Source: Nocardioides dokdonensis FR1436 (GTDB taxonomy: Bacteria > Actinomycetota > Actinomycetes > Propionibacteriales > Nocardioidaceae). From it: 64,000 nucleotides of DNA. Shown in pieces: positions 8,668-17,235 of the stretch; within the stretch, counting starts at the first letter, position 1, and each line of letters opens with the position of its first letter. The stretch lies in the NCBI RefSeq assembly GCF_001653335.1, contig NZ_CP015079.1:1674001-1738000 (forward strand), read 5' to 3'. Below the pieces are notes generated by a model, which saw nothing but the letters and a program-made list of their open reading frames with translations, had not been told where the DNA came from and did not search any database. A program made the translations under genes and the position numbers.

Positions 8668-9459
8668 TCAGTCCAGGTCGCCCTGCATGGCGGCGACGAA
8701 GTTCTTCTTGACCGAGCGCCACTGCTCGTCGGTCATGCCGCGCCGCCAGTACGCCGAGCAGGAGAGGTCGGCGAGGGTGACGCCGCGCTCGCGCACCAGG
8801 TGGGCACGGATGGCGCGGATCTCCTCGGCCTCGCCGTGCACGAACGCGTGCACCGACCCCTCGGGCAGCTCGGCGTCGACGACGGCGCTGACGAGCGGGC
8901 GCGGGTCCTCGGCGCTGCGGTGCACCCACTGCAGGTCGAGGTCGGCGGGGCTCTCGACCGCGATCTCGTGCTCGGGTCCGTCGCAGGCCAGCCGCACCAC
9001 GGCCCGGTCGGAGGGGCGCAGCACCTCCAGCGACGCCGCGATCGCCGGCAGCGCCGACTCGTCGCCGACCAGCAGGTGCCAGTCGACGTCGGTGCGCGGG
9101 CGGTAGTCGCCGGCGGGGCCGTTGAAGACCAGCACGTCCCCGGGCTCGGCCGCGTCGGCCCACGGTCCGCCGTACCCGTCGCCGTGCACCACGACGTCGA
9201 TCGTCAGCTCGCGCCGCTCACCGTCCCAGCGGCGCACCGTGTAGCGCCGACGAGCCGGCCACTGCTCCGGCGGGTGGGTGTCGCGGACCGCGCGCGGGTC
9301 GAAGACCGGCCCGTACTCCGCCCCTGCGGGCGGGATGGCGGCGTTGATGTAGCTGTCGGTGCAGCGTGACTCCTCGAACCCGTCGAGCCCGTCGCCGCCG
9401 AGCACGACGCGGACGAGGACGGGGGAGATCTGCTCGGTGCTCAGGACGGTGCCGTGCAC
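8668..9459 (-). CDS. Siderophore-interacting protein (FAD-dependent ferric reductase)
   Basis: A 263-residue SIP/ViuB-family protein. The FAD-binding motif RRRYTVRRW is near residue 72 and the isoalloxazine/NAD(P) domain includes HLLVGDESALPAIAASLE. The C-terminal SIP domain ends in CSAYWRRGMTDEQWRSVKK. It reduces ferric siderophore complexes in the cytoplasm to release Fe(II). The GTG start at 9459 has GAGAGG 7 nt upstream. An IdeR-like box lies 23-41 bp upstream, so expression should rise under iron limitation. No transporter for the siderophore is adjacent. Confidence 0.85.
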   Translation of the reverse strand: MHGTVLSTEQISPVLVRVVLGGDGLDGFEESRCTDSYINAAIPPAGAEYGPVFDPRAVRDTHPPEQWPARRRYTVRRWDGERRELTIDVVVHGDGYGGPWADAAEPGDVLVFNGPAGDYRPRTDVDWHLLVGDESALPAIAASLEVLRPSDRAVVRLACDGPEHEIAVESPADLDLQWVHRSAEDPRPLVSAVVDAELPEGSVHAFVHGEAEEIRAIRAHLVRERGVTLADLSCSAYWRRGMTDEQWRSVKKNFVAAMQGDLD

Positions 9460-9481
9460 GGGTGACCCTCTCGCTCGACGT

Positions 9482-9500
9482 ACTGGTTAGGCAACCCTAA
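9482..9500. promoter_or_regulatory. IdeR/DtxR iron box upstream of the siderophore-interacting protein
   Basis: The core GGTTAGGCAACCCTAA matches the IdeR/DtxR consensus TTAGGTTAGGCTAACCTAA at 14 of 19 positions. It lies just upstream of the SIP start, where Fe-IdeR would block transcription. Two more boxes of equal quality occur at 37116 and 43801. Confidence 0.7.
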
Positions 9501-9536
9501 CTACTGGGTCTCCGGCTCGGGGAGGAGGGTCCGCGG

Positions 9537-10697
9537 TCAGCCTGCAGTGGTCGCGCTGCTCGACGGGTCGATGAGGATCTTGGCGTGCGCGTCGGGGTCG
9601 CCCAGCGCGGTGAAGGCGCTGGCGACGCCGTCGAGGCCGACCCTGCCGGTGACCAGGGGCGAGGCGTCGATCTCGCCCTCGGCGAGCTGGTGCAGGGCGT
9701 CGCGCAGCTCGAGCGGCGTGTAGGCGAGCACGAACCGGAGATCGACCTCCTTGTTGATCGCCATCGTGGGCCGCAGCCGGTCCTCGCCCATGCAGACGCC
9801 GACGACGACCACGCGGGTGCCGATCGGCGCGGCGCTCACCACGCCCTCGATCATCCCCGGCACCCCGACGCACTCGAAGACGACCGGCCCGGTGATGTCG
9901 GCGGCGCCGAGCGCGTCCGCGGCCCGGTAGAGGTGCACCCAACCGGGCAGGCGGCGCAGCCTGCGCATCGAGTCGACGGCATGGTCGAGCACCTGGGGTG
10001 CCGAGCGCATCCACCCCGCCGCGGCAGCGGCGTCGTACGGCGACTCCTCGGCGGGGTCGACGACCGTGTCGGCGCCGCAGGCCAGGGCCAGCGCGCGCCG
10101 ACCGGCGGAGTAGTCGGAGGCCACGATGCGACGCACCCCGCGGGCCTTGAGCTGCAGGATGACCGCGAGCCCGACCGGGCCGCACCCGAGCACCACCGCG
10201 ACGTCCTTGCGGCCCACGTCGCCGCGGTTGACCGCGTGCAGCGCCACCGCCATCGGCTCGGTGAGCACCGCGGTCTCGGCGTCCAGGCCGTTGGGCACCT
10301 TGAAGCTGAGCGCGCCCTCGACGAGCACCTGCTCGGCGTACCCGCCCGGTGCGCGCGGCGACAGTCCGGTCGGGTGGACCCCGGCGCTGTCGCGCACCAG
10401 CGGGAACGGGACCACCAGGTCGCCCTCGCGCAGCCCGCGCCCCGCGCCCCGGCCGCGTCCGACGACCTCGCCGACGATCTCGTGGCCCAGCACGACGTGG
10501 TTGTCGCGGCGGATCGAGTGCGCGTAGCCGAGCTCGTCCATCACCTCGGCCAGCGCGTCACCGTGCTCCTTGGCGTGCAGGTCGGAGCCGCAGATGCCGC
10601 AGCGGCGCACCGCCAGCACCAGCTGCCCGCGCCCCGGGGCGGGGTCCGGCAGGTCGACGACCTCGAGCCGCCCGGCGTGGCAGTCGACCGCCCTCAT
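9537..10697 (-). CDS. Zinc-dependent medium-chain alcohol/polyol dehydrogenase
   Basis: A 386-residue MDR-superfamily dehydrogenase. The catalytic zinc ligands are Cys in RRCGICGSDLHA (near residue 35) and His in GHEIVGEV; the Rossmann glycine motif is VLGCGPVGLAVI. The four-cysteine structural zinc lobe is absent, being replaced by VPFPLVRDSAGVHPTG. It would oxidise an alcohol with NAD(P)+. The ATG at 10697 has a GGGGGCGG tract upstream. It appears to be a single gene, and its substrate cannot be inferred from the neighbours. Confidence 0.78.
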   Translation of the reverse strand: MRAVDCHAGRLEVVDLPDPAPGRGQLVLAVRRCGICGSDLHAKEHGDALAEVMDELGYAHSIRRDNHVVLGHEIVGEVVGRGRGAGRGLREGDLVVPFPLVRDSAGVHPTGLSPRAPGGYAEQVLVEGALSFKVPNGLDAETAVLTEPMAVALHAVNRGDVGRKDVAVVLGCGPVGLAVILQLKARGVRRIVASDYSAGRRALALACGADTVVDPAEESPYDAAAAAGWMRSAPQVLDHAVDSMRRLRRLPGWVHLYRAADALGAADITGPVVFECVGVPGMIEGVVSAAPIGTRVVVVGVCMGEDRLRPTMAINKEVDLRFVLAYTPLELRDALHQLAEGEIDASPLVTGRVGLDGVASAFTALGDPDAHAKILIDPSSSATTAG

Positions 10698-10765
10698 CGG
10701 CCGCCCCCGCTCGTCGTGGTCGGGCGGTTGCTGGGCTGGGGGGAGGGCATCCGCGCAGTATGCCG

Positions 10766-10856
10766 CCCGGGTCGTGGTCCCGGTCGTGGTTCGGGTCGTG
10801 TGGCTGACGACGCGCCAGGGCGCGTCCACGGGCCACGACCCAGGCCACGACCCGGG
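10766..10856. terminator. Nested inverted repeat between PQ-loop gene and dehydrogenase
   Basis: CCCGGGTCGTGG (10766-10777) is exactly reverse-complementary to CCACGACCCGGG (10845-10856). Inside, GGTCGTGG (10782-10789) pairs with CCACGACC (10833-10840). The structure begins 8 bp after the stop of the minus-strand PQ-loop gene, so it is likely its terminator. Confidence 0.45.
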
Positions 10857-10863
10857 GGCCGGC

Positions 10864-11487
10864 TCAGGCCGCCAGCACCGGGTCGGGGGCCGGGGTGGCG
10901 AGGAGGACCGGACGGGGCCGGCGGACCGAGAGGGCGAGCAGCACGCTGAGGGAGGAGACGGTGCACACGACGCCGAAGGCCAGCCCGCCGACCAGCAGCC
11001 CGGGCAGGCTCTCCCCGAACCACACCAGGCCCTGCACCAGCAGCAGCCACCAGGTCAGCGGGGCGATGCCGGCCAGGGACGGGCCGCGCCACGCCCCGAC
11101 GGCCTGCGGCAGGAAGACCAGCAGCGACCCCAGGCCCAGGGCGGTGCCCAGGAGCGCGGGCTGCCGGGTGCCGACGACCAGGAGCACCAGCATCCAGGCC
11201 ATCGGGACGAGGCAGGCGCGGGTGCGGGGGAGCCCGCGCACGGCCAGCACGGTCATCGCCGTCCACACCAGCCAGGCCAGCAGGTTGCCGACCAGCAGCC
11301 CGGTGGCGCCGGCCCCGGAGAGGTAGACCGTCCAGGCGGCGTGGTTGACCAGTCCGGCGAGCAGGGCCGGCAGGGACAGACCGGACGGGTCGCCGGTGCG
11401 CAGCAGGCGCCCGAGCTGGGGCAGGCAGGGGACGACGCCGATGGCGACGACCAGGCAGGTGTAGGTGGAGTCGACGAACGCGAGCAC
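10864..11487 (-). CDS. PQ-loop repeat membrane protein (SemiSWEET/MtN3-like)
   Basis: A 207-residue protein that is almost entirely hydrophobic, with about seven helices. Two PQ-loop repeats are visible: VPCLPQLGRLLRTGDPSGLS and LVFLPQAVGAWRGPSLAG. That arrangement, two three-helix bundles joined by a linker helix, is the SWEET/PQ-loop transporter topology; members carry sugars, amino acids or other small solutes. The GTG start at 11487 is chosen because it opens directly on the first helix; in-frame sequence further upstream is non-membrane-like. The substrate is unknown. Confidence 0.6.
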   Translation of the reverse strand: MLAFVDSTYTCLVVAIGVVPCLPQLGRLLRTGDPSGLSLPALLAGLVNHAAWTVYLSGAGATGLLVGNLLAWLVWTAMTVLAVRGLPRTRACLVPMAWMLVLLVVGTRQPALLGTALGLGSLLVFLPQAVGAWRGPSLAGIAPLTWWLLLVQGLVWFGESLPGLLVGGLAFGVVCTVSSLSVLLALSVRRPRPVLLATPAPDPVLAA

Positions 11488-11924
11488 GGAGGACCTCGGG
11501 GCGAGCGGGCCCGACCGGGGCGCGCACGACAGCGACCCACCAGGACCCCCGGCGCGCGGCAGCGCGGACGGGAACCTCGGGCAGGCCGGGGCGAGCGGGA
11601 CACGGACGAGCGGACGGGACGGGACGTGGGTGGCGCCGCGGTCGGTCCCGGAGCGCGGAGCGCTCCCGGCCGACCCCCAGGTGACGTCGTACTCGCCGGC
11701 CGTGTGGCCTCGTCGTTCTGTCGGGCTGGTGGTGCTGGTGCCGGGGAGAACTGTACGACCTCGCCACCCCTGCTCCGCACGATTTCCGCGCACCCCCGAC
11801 CCAGGCACGGCGTGGGATGCGTCACGCCACCCCGGGCGGCAGGTGAGCCGACCGGGGTGAGCACATGGTTACGATGCCGAGGGCGGCACCCGGCCGTCCT
11901 GGGCGCACGAGGGGGTGACCGCCC
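11488..11924. other. Intergenic region without a recognisable gene
   Basis: 437 bp between the divergent PQ-loop gene and the ATPase/PAS regulator. I find no convincing coding frame or RNA. A TACGAT hexamer at about 11869 could be the -10 of the downstream regulator, leaving a 50-nt leader; this is weak. Confidence 0.4.
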
Positions 11925-13211
11925 GTGTCGACGTCCATGCTCAGTGAGCAGCAGGTGCTGCCCGCCGAGCCGCGCAGCGCCCAGGTGGCGCGTCGCCTCG
12001 TACGTCGCATGCTCGAGGAGGCCGGTGCGCCGCACCTGGCCGAGGCCACCGAGCTGGCCGTCTCCGAGCTGGTCACCAACGCCGTGGTCCACGCCGGCGG
12101 CGACGTCCACCTGAAGGTGCGCTGCGATCCCCGCCTGGTGCGGGTCGAGGTCGGCGACGCCAGCACGCACCGGCCCGTGCCCCGCAGCTGGACCACCACC
12201 TCGGGCACCGGGCGCGGCCTGCACCTGCTCACCGACTACGTCGACGCGTGGGACGTGGAGATCCACCCCGGGGTCGGCAAGACGGTGTGGTTCGAGATCG
12301 GCGAGAGCACCGCGACGAGCGGCCACGGCGAGGGCGCGCCGTCCGACCACGGGCTCGTCGGGGTCCTCGACGTCGAGCTGCTCGAGGTGCCGCTGCTGAT
12401 GCACCGCGCCTGGCAGGAGCACGCCACCGGGCTGCTGCGCGAGCACCTGCTGCTGCGCCTCGAGACCGACCCGCGGGCCCTCGACGACCACGCCGCCGCC
12501 AGCGACGCCCTGAGCCTGCTGCACGAGCAGCTGCCCCTGCCCCGCCTCTTCCACGAGGACGACGTGCTGATGTCCGAGGCGGTCGAGCCCGGCGTCACCG
12601 AGAGCCGGTTGGTGCTGCAGGTGCCGGCCGCGTCGGTGCCCCACTTCGCCGTGCTGGCCAGCACGCTGGGCTCCGCCCTCGCCGCCGCCCGCGCGGGGCA
12701 CCTGCTGGCCCCGCCGACCCAGCCCGAGATCGAGCGGATGCGCGACTGGCTCTGCGGCGAGGTCCTCGGCCAGGCGCAGGGCGCGACCCCGAACCCGTGG
12801 CGCAGCACCGGCATGGACCTGGCCGGGCCGTCGCGGTCCCCGCTGCTCGGCCGCGCGAGCGTCGCCCGGCTGGTCGGCTCGGCGACGGTGCTGGTGGCCG
12901 ACGAGCGGCTCGACGTCGTCGGGGTGCACGCCGAGGTGGCCGGCTTCCTCGGGTACGACGACCCCGCGCTGCTGGTCGGACGGCGCGTGCTCGCGATCGT
13001 CCCGCACCGCTTCCACCAGGCCCACGTCGCCGGCACCACGATGCACGGCGCCAACGGCCGCGACGTGCTGCTGGGGCGCGTGGTCGAGGTCCCGGTGCTG
13101 CGCGCCGACGGCGCCGAGGTGCCGGCGCGCTTCGAGATCTCCGCCCAGCGCCTCGAGAGCGGCGAGCGGGTGTTCGTGGCCCGCTTCGACCTGCCCGACC
13201 CGGTGGCCTGA
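11925..13211 (+). CDS. RsbW-like ATPase plus PAS-domain regulatory protein
   Basis: A 428-residue protein with an unusual layout. Residues 15-130 form a GHKL/HATPase domain of the anti-sigma type (AVSELVTNAVVHAGGD N-box, GTGRGLHLL G-box). A helical middle follows, and a PAS-like sensor domain lies at about 315-425 (ADERLDVVGVHAEVAGFLGY, then LRADGAEVPARFEIS). The ATPase family phosphorylates anti-anti-sigma factors or binds sigma factors; the PAS domain would sense a small molecule or redox state. No STAS antagonist, PP2C phosphatase or sigma gene is next to it; the nearest sigma gene is at 46 kb. Its target is therefore unknown. Confidence 0.7.
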   Translation: MSTSMLSEQQVLPAEPRSAQVARRLVRRMLEEAGAPHLAEATELAVSELVTNAVVHAGGDVHLKVRCDPRLVRVEVGDASTHRPVPRSWTTTSGTGRGLHLLTDYVDAWDVEIHPGVGKTVWFEIGESTATSGHGEGAPSDHGLVGVLDVELLEVPLLMHRAWQEHATGLLREHLLLRLETDPRALDDHAAASDALSLLHEQLPLPRLFHEDDVLMSEAVEPGVTESRLVLQVPAASVPHFAVLASTLGSALAAARAGHLLAPPTQPEIERMRDWLCGEVLGQAQGATPNPWRSTGMDLAGPSRSPLLGRASVARLVGSATVLVADERLDVVGVHAEVAGFLGYDDPALLVGRRVLAIVPHRFHQAHVAGTTMHGANGRDVLLGRVVEVPVLRADGAEVPARFEISAQRLESGERVFVARFDLPDPVA

Positions 13212-13216
13212 GCGGC

Positions 13217-13272
13217 CCGACCGTCAGGCCTGATCGTCAGGCCCGATCGTCAGGGACGATCGTCAGGGACGG
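13217..13272. repeat. Short tandem repeat at a convergent gene end
   Basis: Four imperfect 13-14-bp copies around GATCGTCAGG, including the palindrome GACGATCGTC at 13256. The array lies between the plus-strand regulator and the minus-strand esterase and supplies the esterase stop codon. It may act as a terminator. Confidence 0.45.
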
Positions 13273-14171
13273 CCCAGCCAGGCGACGAGCTCGTCGGCCA
13301 GGTCGCGCTGCTCGGGCAGGCCGGGGAAGAGCGCCCAGTCGTGCGGCAGCCCCTCGCGCACCCGCAGCTCGAGGTCGGTGCCCTCGGCGCGCGCGGCCCG
13401 CTCGGCCAGCCGTTCGCACTGCGGCCAGAAGAGCTCGCGGGTGCCGACGAGCGTCAGCACCCGGCCCAGCCGCGCGAGGTCGCCGAGCCCGGGGGAGACG
13501 CGCGGGTCGTCGAGGCCGTGCGGGCCGGCGTACAACCGGGCCGCGCCGTGCAGGGCGCGGCGGCTCAGCAGCGGGTCCAGCCGGTCCGCGGCGACGGTGC
13601 CGGCGTCGGTCATCACGGCGTCCACCCACGGCGAGAGCAGGACGCTGGCACGCGGGAGGGTGGCGCCCTCGTCGCGCAGCTGCTGGAGCAGGGTCAGCGC
13701 CAGCCCGCCGCCCGCGGAGTCGCCGGCCAGCACCGGCGCGGGCCGTCCGGCCGCCGCGCTCGCGGCGGCGGCCGCGGCCCAGGCCGCGCGGACCATCGGG
13801 ACGGTCTCGTCGACGGTGTGCTCGGGGGCGAGCGGGTAGTCGACCAGCGAGACGGCGTGCCCGCGGCGCACCAGCCGGCCGAGGAACGGCCAGTGCTGGG
13901 CCTGCAGCGTGTAGGCGCCGCCGTGCAGGAAGAAGACGTGGTCGTAGGCGTCGGCCGGGGTCACCGTGGCGACCCGGCCGCCGCCCACCTCGGTGACGAC
14001 GACGTCGTGCCGCTCGGCCAGCGACCGCGGCACCAGCGGGGTGCGCAGGCGCGGCGGGTGGGTGAAGACGCGGTGCACGACGGCCCCGGGCACCAGGCCG
14101 AACGCGCGCACGGCCAGGCGGGCCTGCCACGACGGCGAGCCGGTGGGCGCGGGCGAGCGGTGCTCAGGCAA
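13263..14171 (-). CDS. Alpha/beta hydrolase, hormone-sensitive-lipase-type esterase
   Basis: A 302-residue esterase of the HSL family (family IV). The oxyanion-hole motif HGGAY (about residues 84-88), nucleophile Ser in GDSAGGG, Asp in the DDPRVSP region and catalytic His in GLPHDWALF are all present. It hydrolyses short- or medium-chain esters. Its ATG at 14171 lies 8 nt inside the 3' end of the upstream old-yellow-enzyme gene, so the two are translationally coupled. Confidence 0.82.
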   Translation of the reverse strand: MPEHRSPAPTGSPSWQARLAVRAFGLVPGAVVHRVFTHPPRLRTPLVPRSLAERHDVVVTEVGGGRVATVTPADAYDHVFFLHGGAYTLQAQHWPFLGRLVRRGHAVSLVDYPLAPEHTVDETVPMVRAAWAAAAAASAAAGRPAPVLAGDSAGGGLALTLLQQLRDEGATLPRASVLLSPWVDAVMTDAGTVAADRLDPLLSRRALHGAARLYAGPHGLDDPRVSPGLGDLARLGRVLTLVGTRELFWPQCERLAERAARAEGTDLELRVREGLPHDWALFPGLPEQRDLADELVAWLGRP

Positions 14172-15237
14172 CGAGGTCGTCCCAGCCGGTGGCGAGGTAC
14201 TCGATGAAGTCCGCTCCCAGCCGCTCGGTGCGCAGGTGCTCGCGGGTGACCGGGGTGCTGGTCATCGCGAACGCCGGGTCGGCCAGCGCGCGACGGGCGA
14301 AGTCGTGGTGCAGGATGCCCGCGGTCCCGACGGTGACGAAGTCGGCGCCGCGCTCGAGGCACCACTGGGCGTCGGCGGCCGACACGACGCCACCGGCCAC
14401 CCCGAGCCGGGTCGCTCCGCGCTCGAGCGAGGTGAAGTGCTCGATGAGGAGGCCGTCGTACGCCGTCTCGAAGGGGGTCTTGGTGACGTCCCACGAGGAG
14501 ATGTCGAGGTGGTCGAGCCCGCCGCGGCCCATCAGCTCCGCGGCCAGCGCGGTGGACTCGGCGAGCGGGATGCCGCTGCGCTCGGGGGTCAGCCGCATGC
14601 CGACCTGGAAGTCGGGCCCGGTGGCAGCGCGGATGCCGTCGACGACCTCGTGGAAGACACGGGCCCGGTTCTCAGCGGTGCCGCCGTACTGGTCGGTGCG
14701 GTGGTTGGCGCGGGTGTCGAGGAACTGGGCGAGCAGGTAGGCGTGCGCGCCGTGCACCTGCACCCCGTCGAAGCCGGCCCGCTCGACGCGCACCGCGGCG
14801 TCGACGAAGTCCTGCACCGTGCGCTGGACCTCCTCGGTGCTCAGCGCCCGGGCGCCCTTGGCGGCGTCGTCCCACGGCCCGACGGGCTGGTGGCCGGAGA
14901 GCTCCTGGGAGGAGCGGACCCCGCCGTGCTGCAGCTGCACGCACGACACGGTGCCGCTGGCGCGCAGCGCCTCGGCGAGCCGGGTCAGGCCGGGCAGGAA
15001 CCGGTCGTCCCACACCGCGAGCTGGCCGTCCCAGCACTGGCCCTCGGGCGAGACGTGCGCAGCACACGTCATCACCATCGCGAACCCCCCGTCGCCGCGC
15101 GCCACCAGCCAGTCGAGCTCGTCGTCGGACAGGCTCCCGTCGGCGTGGGACTGCAGGTTGGTCAGCGGCGCCAGCGTGATCCGGTTGGCCCACGTGGGGC
15201 CGTGGTCGAGCGGGAGCGGGGCGGTCAGCGAGGTCAC
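14164..15237 (-). CDS. NADH:flavin oxidoreductase, old yellow enzyme family
   Basis: A 357-residue TIM-barrel FMN enzyme. Hallmarks are NRITLAPLTNLQS at the N-terminus, QLQHGG, the paired VQVHGAHAYLLAQFLDTRANHRTD segment and GVAGGVVSAADA at the phosphate-binding end. There is no C-terminal iron-sulfur domain, so it is a classical OYE-type reductase of activated alkenes, unlike the larger 2,4-dienoyl-CoA reductases. It starts at GTG 15237 (an ATG-rich alternative is not seen) and overlaps the downstream esterase, suggesting a shared substrate such as an unsaturated ester. Confidence 0.82.
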   Translation of the reverse strand: MTSLTAPLPLDHGPTWANRITLAPLTNLQSHADGSLSDDELDWLVARGDGGFAMVMTCAAHVSPEGQCWDGQLAVWDDRFLPGLTRLAEALRASGTVSCVQLQHGGVRSSQELSGHQPVGPWDDAAKGARALSTEEVQRTVQDFVDAAVRVERAGFDGVQVHGAHAYLLAQFLDTRANHRTDQYGGTAENRARVFHEVVDGIRAATGPDFQVGMRLTPERSGIPLAESTALAAELMGRGGLDHLDISSWDVTKTPFETAYDGLLIEHFTSLERGATRLGVAGGVVSAADAQWCLERGADFVTVGTAGILHHDFARRALADPAFAMTSTPVTREHLRTERLGADFIEYLATGWDDLVA

Positions 15238-15260
15238 CGCCCCATCATGCCCGGTGGTGC

Positions 15261-15494
15261 TCAGGCCCGGTCCAGGCGGCGGGCGCGGGGGCCGCCGGTG
15301 GCGAGCAGCTTGTGCGAGCCGTCGCACCAGGGCTTGAGCGAGGAGGCGCCGCAGCGGCACACGGCGGTGACGGGGCGGGAGGAGACGTGGCGCTGCCCGT
15401 CCTCGTCCTCCACGCACACCGGTCCGCGCACCAGCATCGGTCCGTCCTCGCAGAGGGTCACCTCGGTGAGGCCCCGGTCGGGCGGCCCGCTCAC
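15261..15494 (-). CDS. CDGSH iron-sulfur domain protein
   Basis: A 77-residue protein with the 2Fe-2S CDGSH signature CRCGASSLKPWCDGSH at about residues 46-61; three Cys and one His bind the cluster as in mitoNEET. It probably works in redox transfer or iron-sulfur handling in the cytoplasm. Its GTG start overlaps the stop codon of the upstream heme-oxygenase-like gene (4-nt GTGA overlap), so both are made together. This coupling suggests the cluster serves that diiron enzyme. Confidence 0.88.
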   Translation of the reverse strand: MSGPPDRGLTEVTLCEDGPMLVRGPVCVEDEDGQRHVSSRPVTAVCRCGASSLKPWCDGSHKLLATGGPRARRLDRA

Positions 15495-16504
15495 GCGACG
15501 TCCACCTCGTCGCCACGATCCTGCGCCCTGCGCACGTGCGCCAGCAGCGCGGTGGCGGTCGCGGCCTCGGCCAGCATGCTGACGGCCGCCCCGAAGGCGA
15601 TCTCGGGCTCGCTGCCCGGCACCTCGGCGACGTACGAGCCGAGCAGGTCACGCACCGCGACCTGCTCGTGCACCGCGTCGGCGACCATGTGCTCGCGGTA
15701 GTAGGCCACCATCGGCTCGGGCGCGCCGAGCCGCTCCAGGCCGCGCACCACGCGTCGCGAGGGCACCGCGCTGGTGACCTCGAACGCCGCGAGGTGCCCC
15801 AGCGCCGCCGGCACCAGCCGGCGCTGCAGCCCGAGCAGCGACATCAGGTTGTTCTGCTCGAGCACCTCGGGCAGCGCGTCGTCGACGTGGGCGCCGTACG
15901 ACGCGTCGAGGCCGCAGGCGGACATGCCGCGCGCCCACAGGGCGGCGTGCAGGTCCTCGGGGCGGCCGTTGCCGTACTCGTCGTAGGCGATCGTCATCAG
16001 GTGCGCCTTGGTGGTGTCGGGCAGGCGCGGCAGCGTCCACATCGCCGCGTCCTGCTCCTTGACGTGGTAGATCGAGCGCTGGCGCAGCACCTCGTGTAGC
16101 TGGTCCTCGTCGGCCTCGCGCTGCAGGAACCGCGCCACCGACTCGGACCCGGTGTCGGTGTCGCAGAGCGCGAAGAAGGCACGGGCCAGCTCCGGCCCCT
16201 CGGCGCCCACCGGGAGCGCCGGCAGGTCGGCTGCGGCGACGTGGGCGCGCCAGCGCTGCTCGAGCCGCTGCTCCAGGCCGGCGCGCACGGCCAGCAGGTC
16301 GGGGCGCCACTCGGCGTCGTCGGGCACGTCGTCGAAGCCGCGGTGGTGCAGCTCGTGCAGCACCCACAGGGCGAGCTCCTCGTCGCCGCTCCCGAGGGGA
16401 CCCGCCTCCGGCAGCAGGTGCGGCGCCGGCACGGGGGCGCCGCCGCGCAGGTCCTCGACGATCGCGTCGCTCAACGGGCCTCGCGCCCGGGGAAGTGTCG
16501 CCAT
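15491..16504 (-). CDS. Iron-containing redox enzyme, heme-oxygenase-like diiron family
   Basis: A 337-residue all-helical protein of the heme-oxygenase-like oxidase fold. Candidate metal ligands sit in ELHHRGFDD (about residue 50), in TIAYDEYGNGRPEDLH (about 170-185) and in YYREHMVADAVHEQ near the C-terminus. Relatives use a diiron centre for oxygen chemistry (N-oxygenation, decarboxylation, C-C cleavage); this subfamily has no assigned substrate that I know. The NNLMSLLGLQRRLVPAALGH and FEVTSAVPSRR segments identify the actinobacterial subgroup. It is coupled to the CDGSH gene and lies back-to-back with a HemK-like methyltransferase. Confidence 0.75.
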   Translation of the reverse strand: MATLPRARGPLSDAIVEDLRGGAPVPAPHLLPEAGPLGSGDEELALWVLHELHHRGFDDVPDDAEWRPDLLAVRAGLEQRLEQRWRAHVAAADLPALPVGAEGPELARAFFALCDTDTGSESVARFLQREADEDQLHEVLRQRSIYHVKEQDAAMWTLPRLPDTTKAHLMTIAYDEYGNGRPEDLHAALWARGMSACGLDASYGAHVDDALPEVLEQNNLMSLLGLQRRLVPAALGHLAAFEVTSAVPSRRVVRGLERLGAPEPMVAYYREHMVADAVHEQVAVRDLLGSYVAEVPGSEPEIAFGAAVSMLAEAATATALLAHVRRAQDRGDEVDVA

Positions 16505-16567
16505 GGCCTGACCGTTCCCTGTTCCAGGTGAACTACTCCACCCCCGCAAGGGTGTTCGCGCGTGCCC

Positions 16568-16573
16568 TACGGT
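16568..16573 (+). promoter_or_regulatory. -10 element of a probable leaderless transcript
   Basis: TACGGT ends 6 nt before the ATG at 16580, so the transcript would begin at or next to the start codon. This spacing recurs at several genes in the window. Confidence 0.45.
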
Positions 16574-16579
16574 GCGGGC

Positions 16580-17203
16580 ATGGCCGAGCCCACCCTGCAG
16601 CGGATGCCCTTCGGGCCCCTCGAGATCGCGTACGACGACCAGGTGCTGGAGCCGCGTCCGTGGACCCAGGCGCAGTCCCGGTGGGCGCGCGAGCTGCTCG
16701 ACCACGCCCCCGACGGGCGGGTGCTGGAGCTGTGCGCCGGCGTGGGCCACATCGGGCTGCTCGCGGTGCACGGCACCGACCGGCGGCTGTGCTGCCTCGA
16801 CCTGTCCGCACGGGCCTGCGAGCTGCTCGCCGCCAACGTCGTGACGAACCGGATGGGCGACCAGGTGGAGGTGCGGCAGGGCGACCTCGCCGACCTGCCG
16901 CGCGACACCGAGCGCTTCGCCCTGGTGGTCGCCGACCCGCCGTGGGTGCCGTCCGCGGACATCGGGCGCTTCCCGCAGGACCCCACCCTGGCCATCGACG
17001 GGGGACCCGAGGGCCTCGACGTGGCCCGTGCCTGCGTGCGCGCCGCCGGCGCCTGCCTGGTCGAGGGCGGGCTGCTGGTGCTGCAGCTGGGCACCCCCGA
17101 GCAGGCCGGCGCCCTGACCCCGGACCTCGAGGCGGCCGGCCTCAGCACGGTCGAGGTGCGGGTCCTCGAGCGCGGCACGCTGGTGCGCGCCGACCGCGGC
17201 TGA
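16580..17203 (+). CDS. HemK/MTQ2-like class I SAM methyltransferase
   Basis: A 207-residue Rossmann-fold methyltransferase. SAM motif I is VLELCAGVGHIGLLA (about residues 45-59) and the catalytic loop is VVADPPWVPS (about 117-126). ADPPW stands where N-methylating enzymes have (N/D)PPY, so the target is probably an amide, amine or base nitrogen. C-terminal GGPEGLDVARA also occurs in HemK/PrmC relatives. The ATG at 16580 is preferred over a GTG at 16562 because of the adjacent -10 box. It is divergent from the diiron/CDGSH pair. Confidence 0.75.
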   Translation: MAEPTLQRMPFGPLEIAYDDQVLEPRPWTQAQSRWARELLDHAPDGRVLELCAGVGHIGLLAVHGTDRRLCCLDLSARACELLAANVVTNRMGDQVEVRQGDLADLPRDTERFALVVADPPWVPSADIGRFPQDPTLAIDGGPEGLDVARACVRAAGACLVEGGLLVLQLGTPEQAGALTPDLEAAGLSTVEVRVLERGTLVRADRG

Positions 17204-17235
17204 CCAGGCGCACCCAGGCGGGATCCGGGCGGGGT

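Noticed and set aside
10766..10856. Mobile element end or recombination site
   Set aside because: Nested inverted repeats with no transposase and no target duplication; a terminator for the adjacent PQ-loop gene is simpler.
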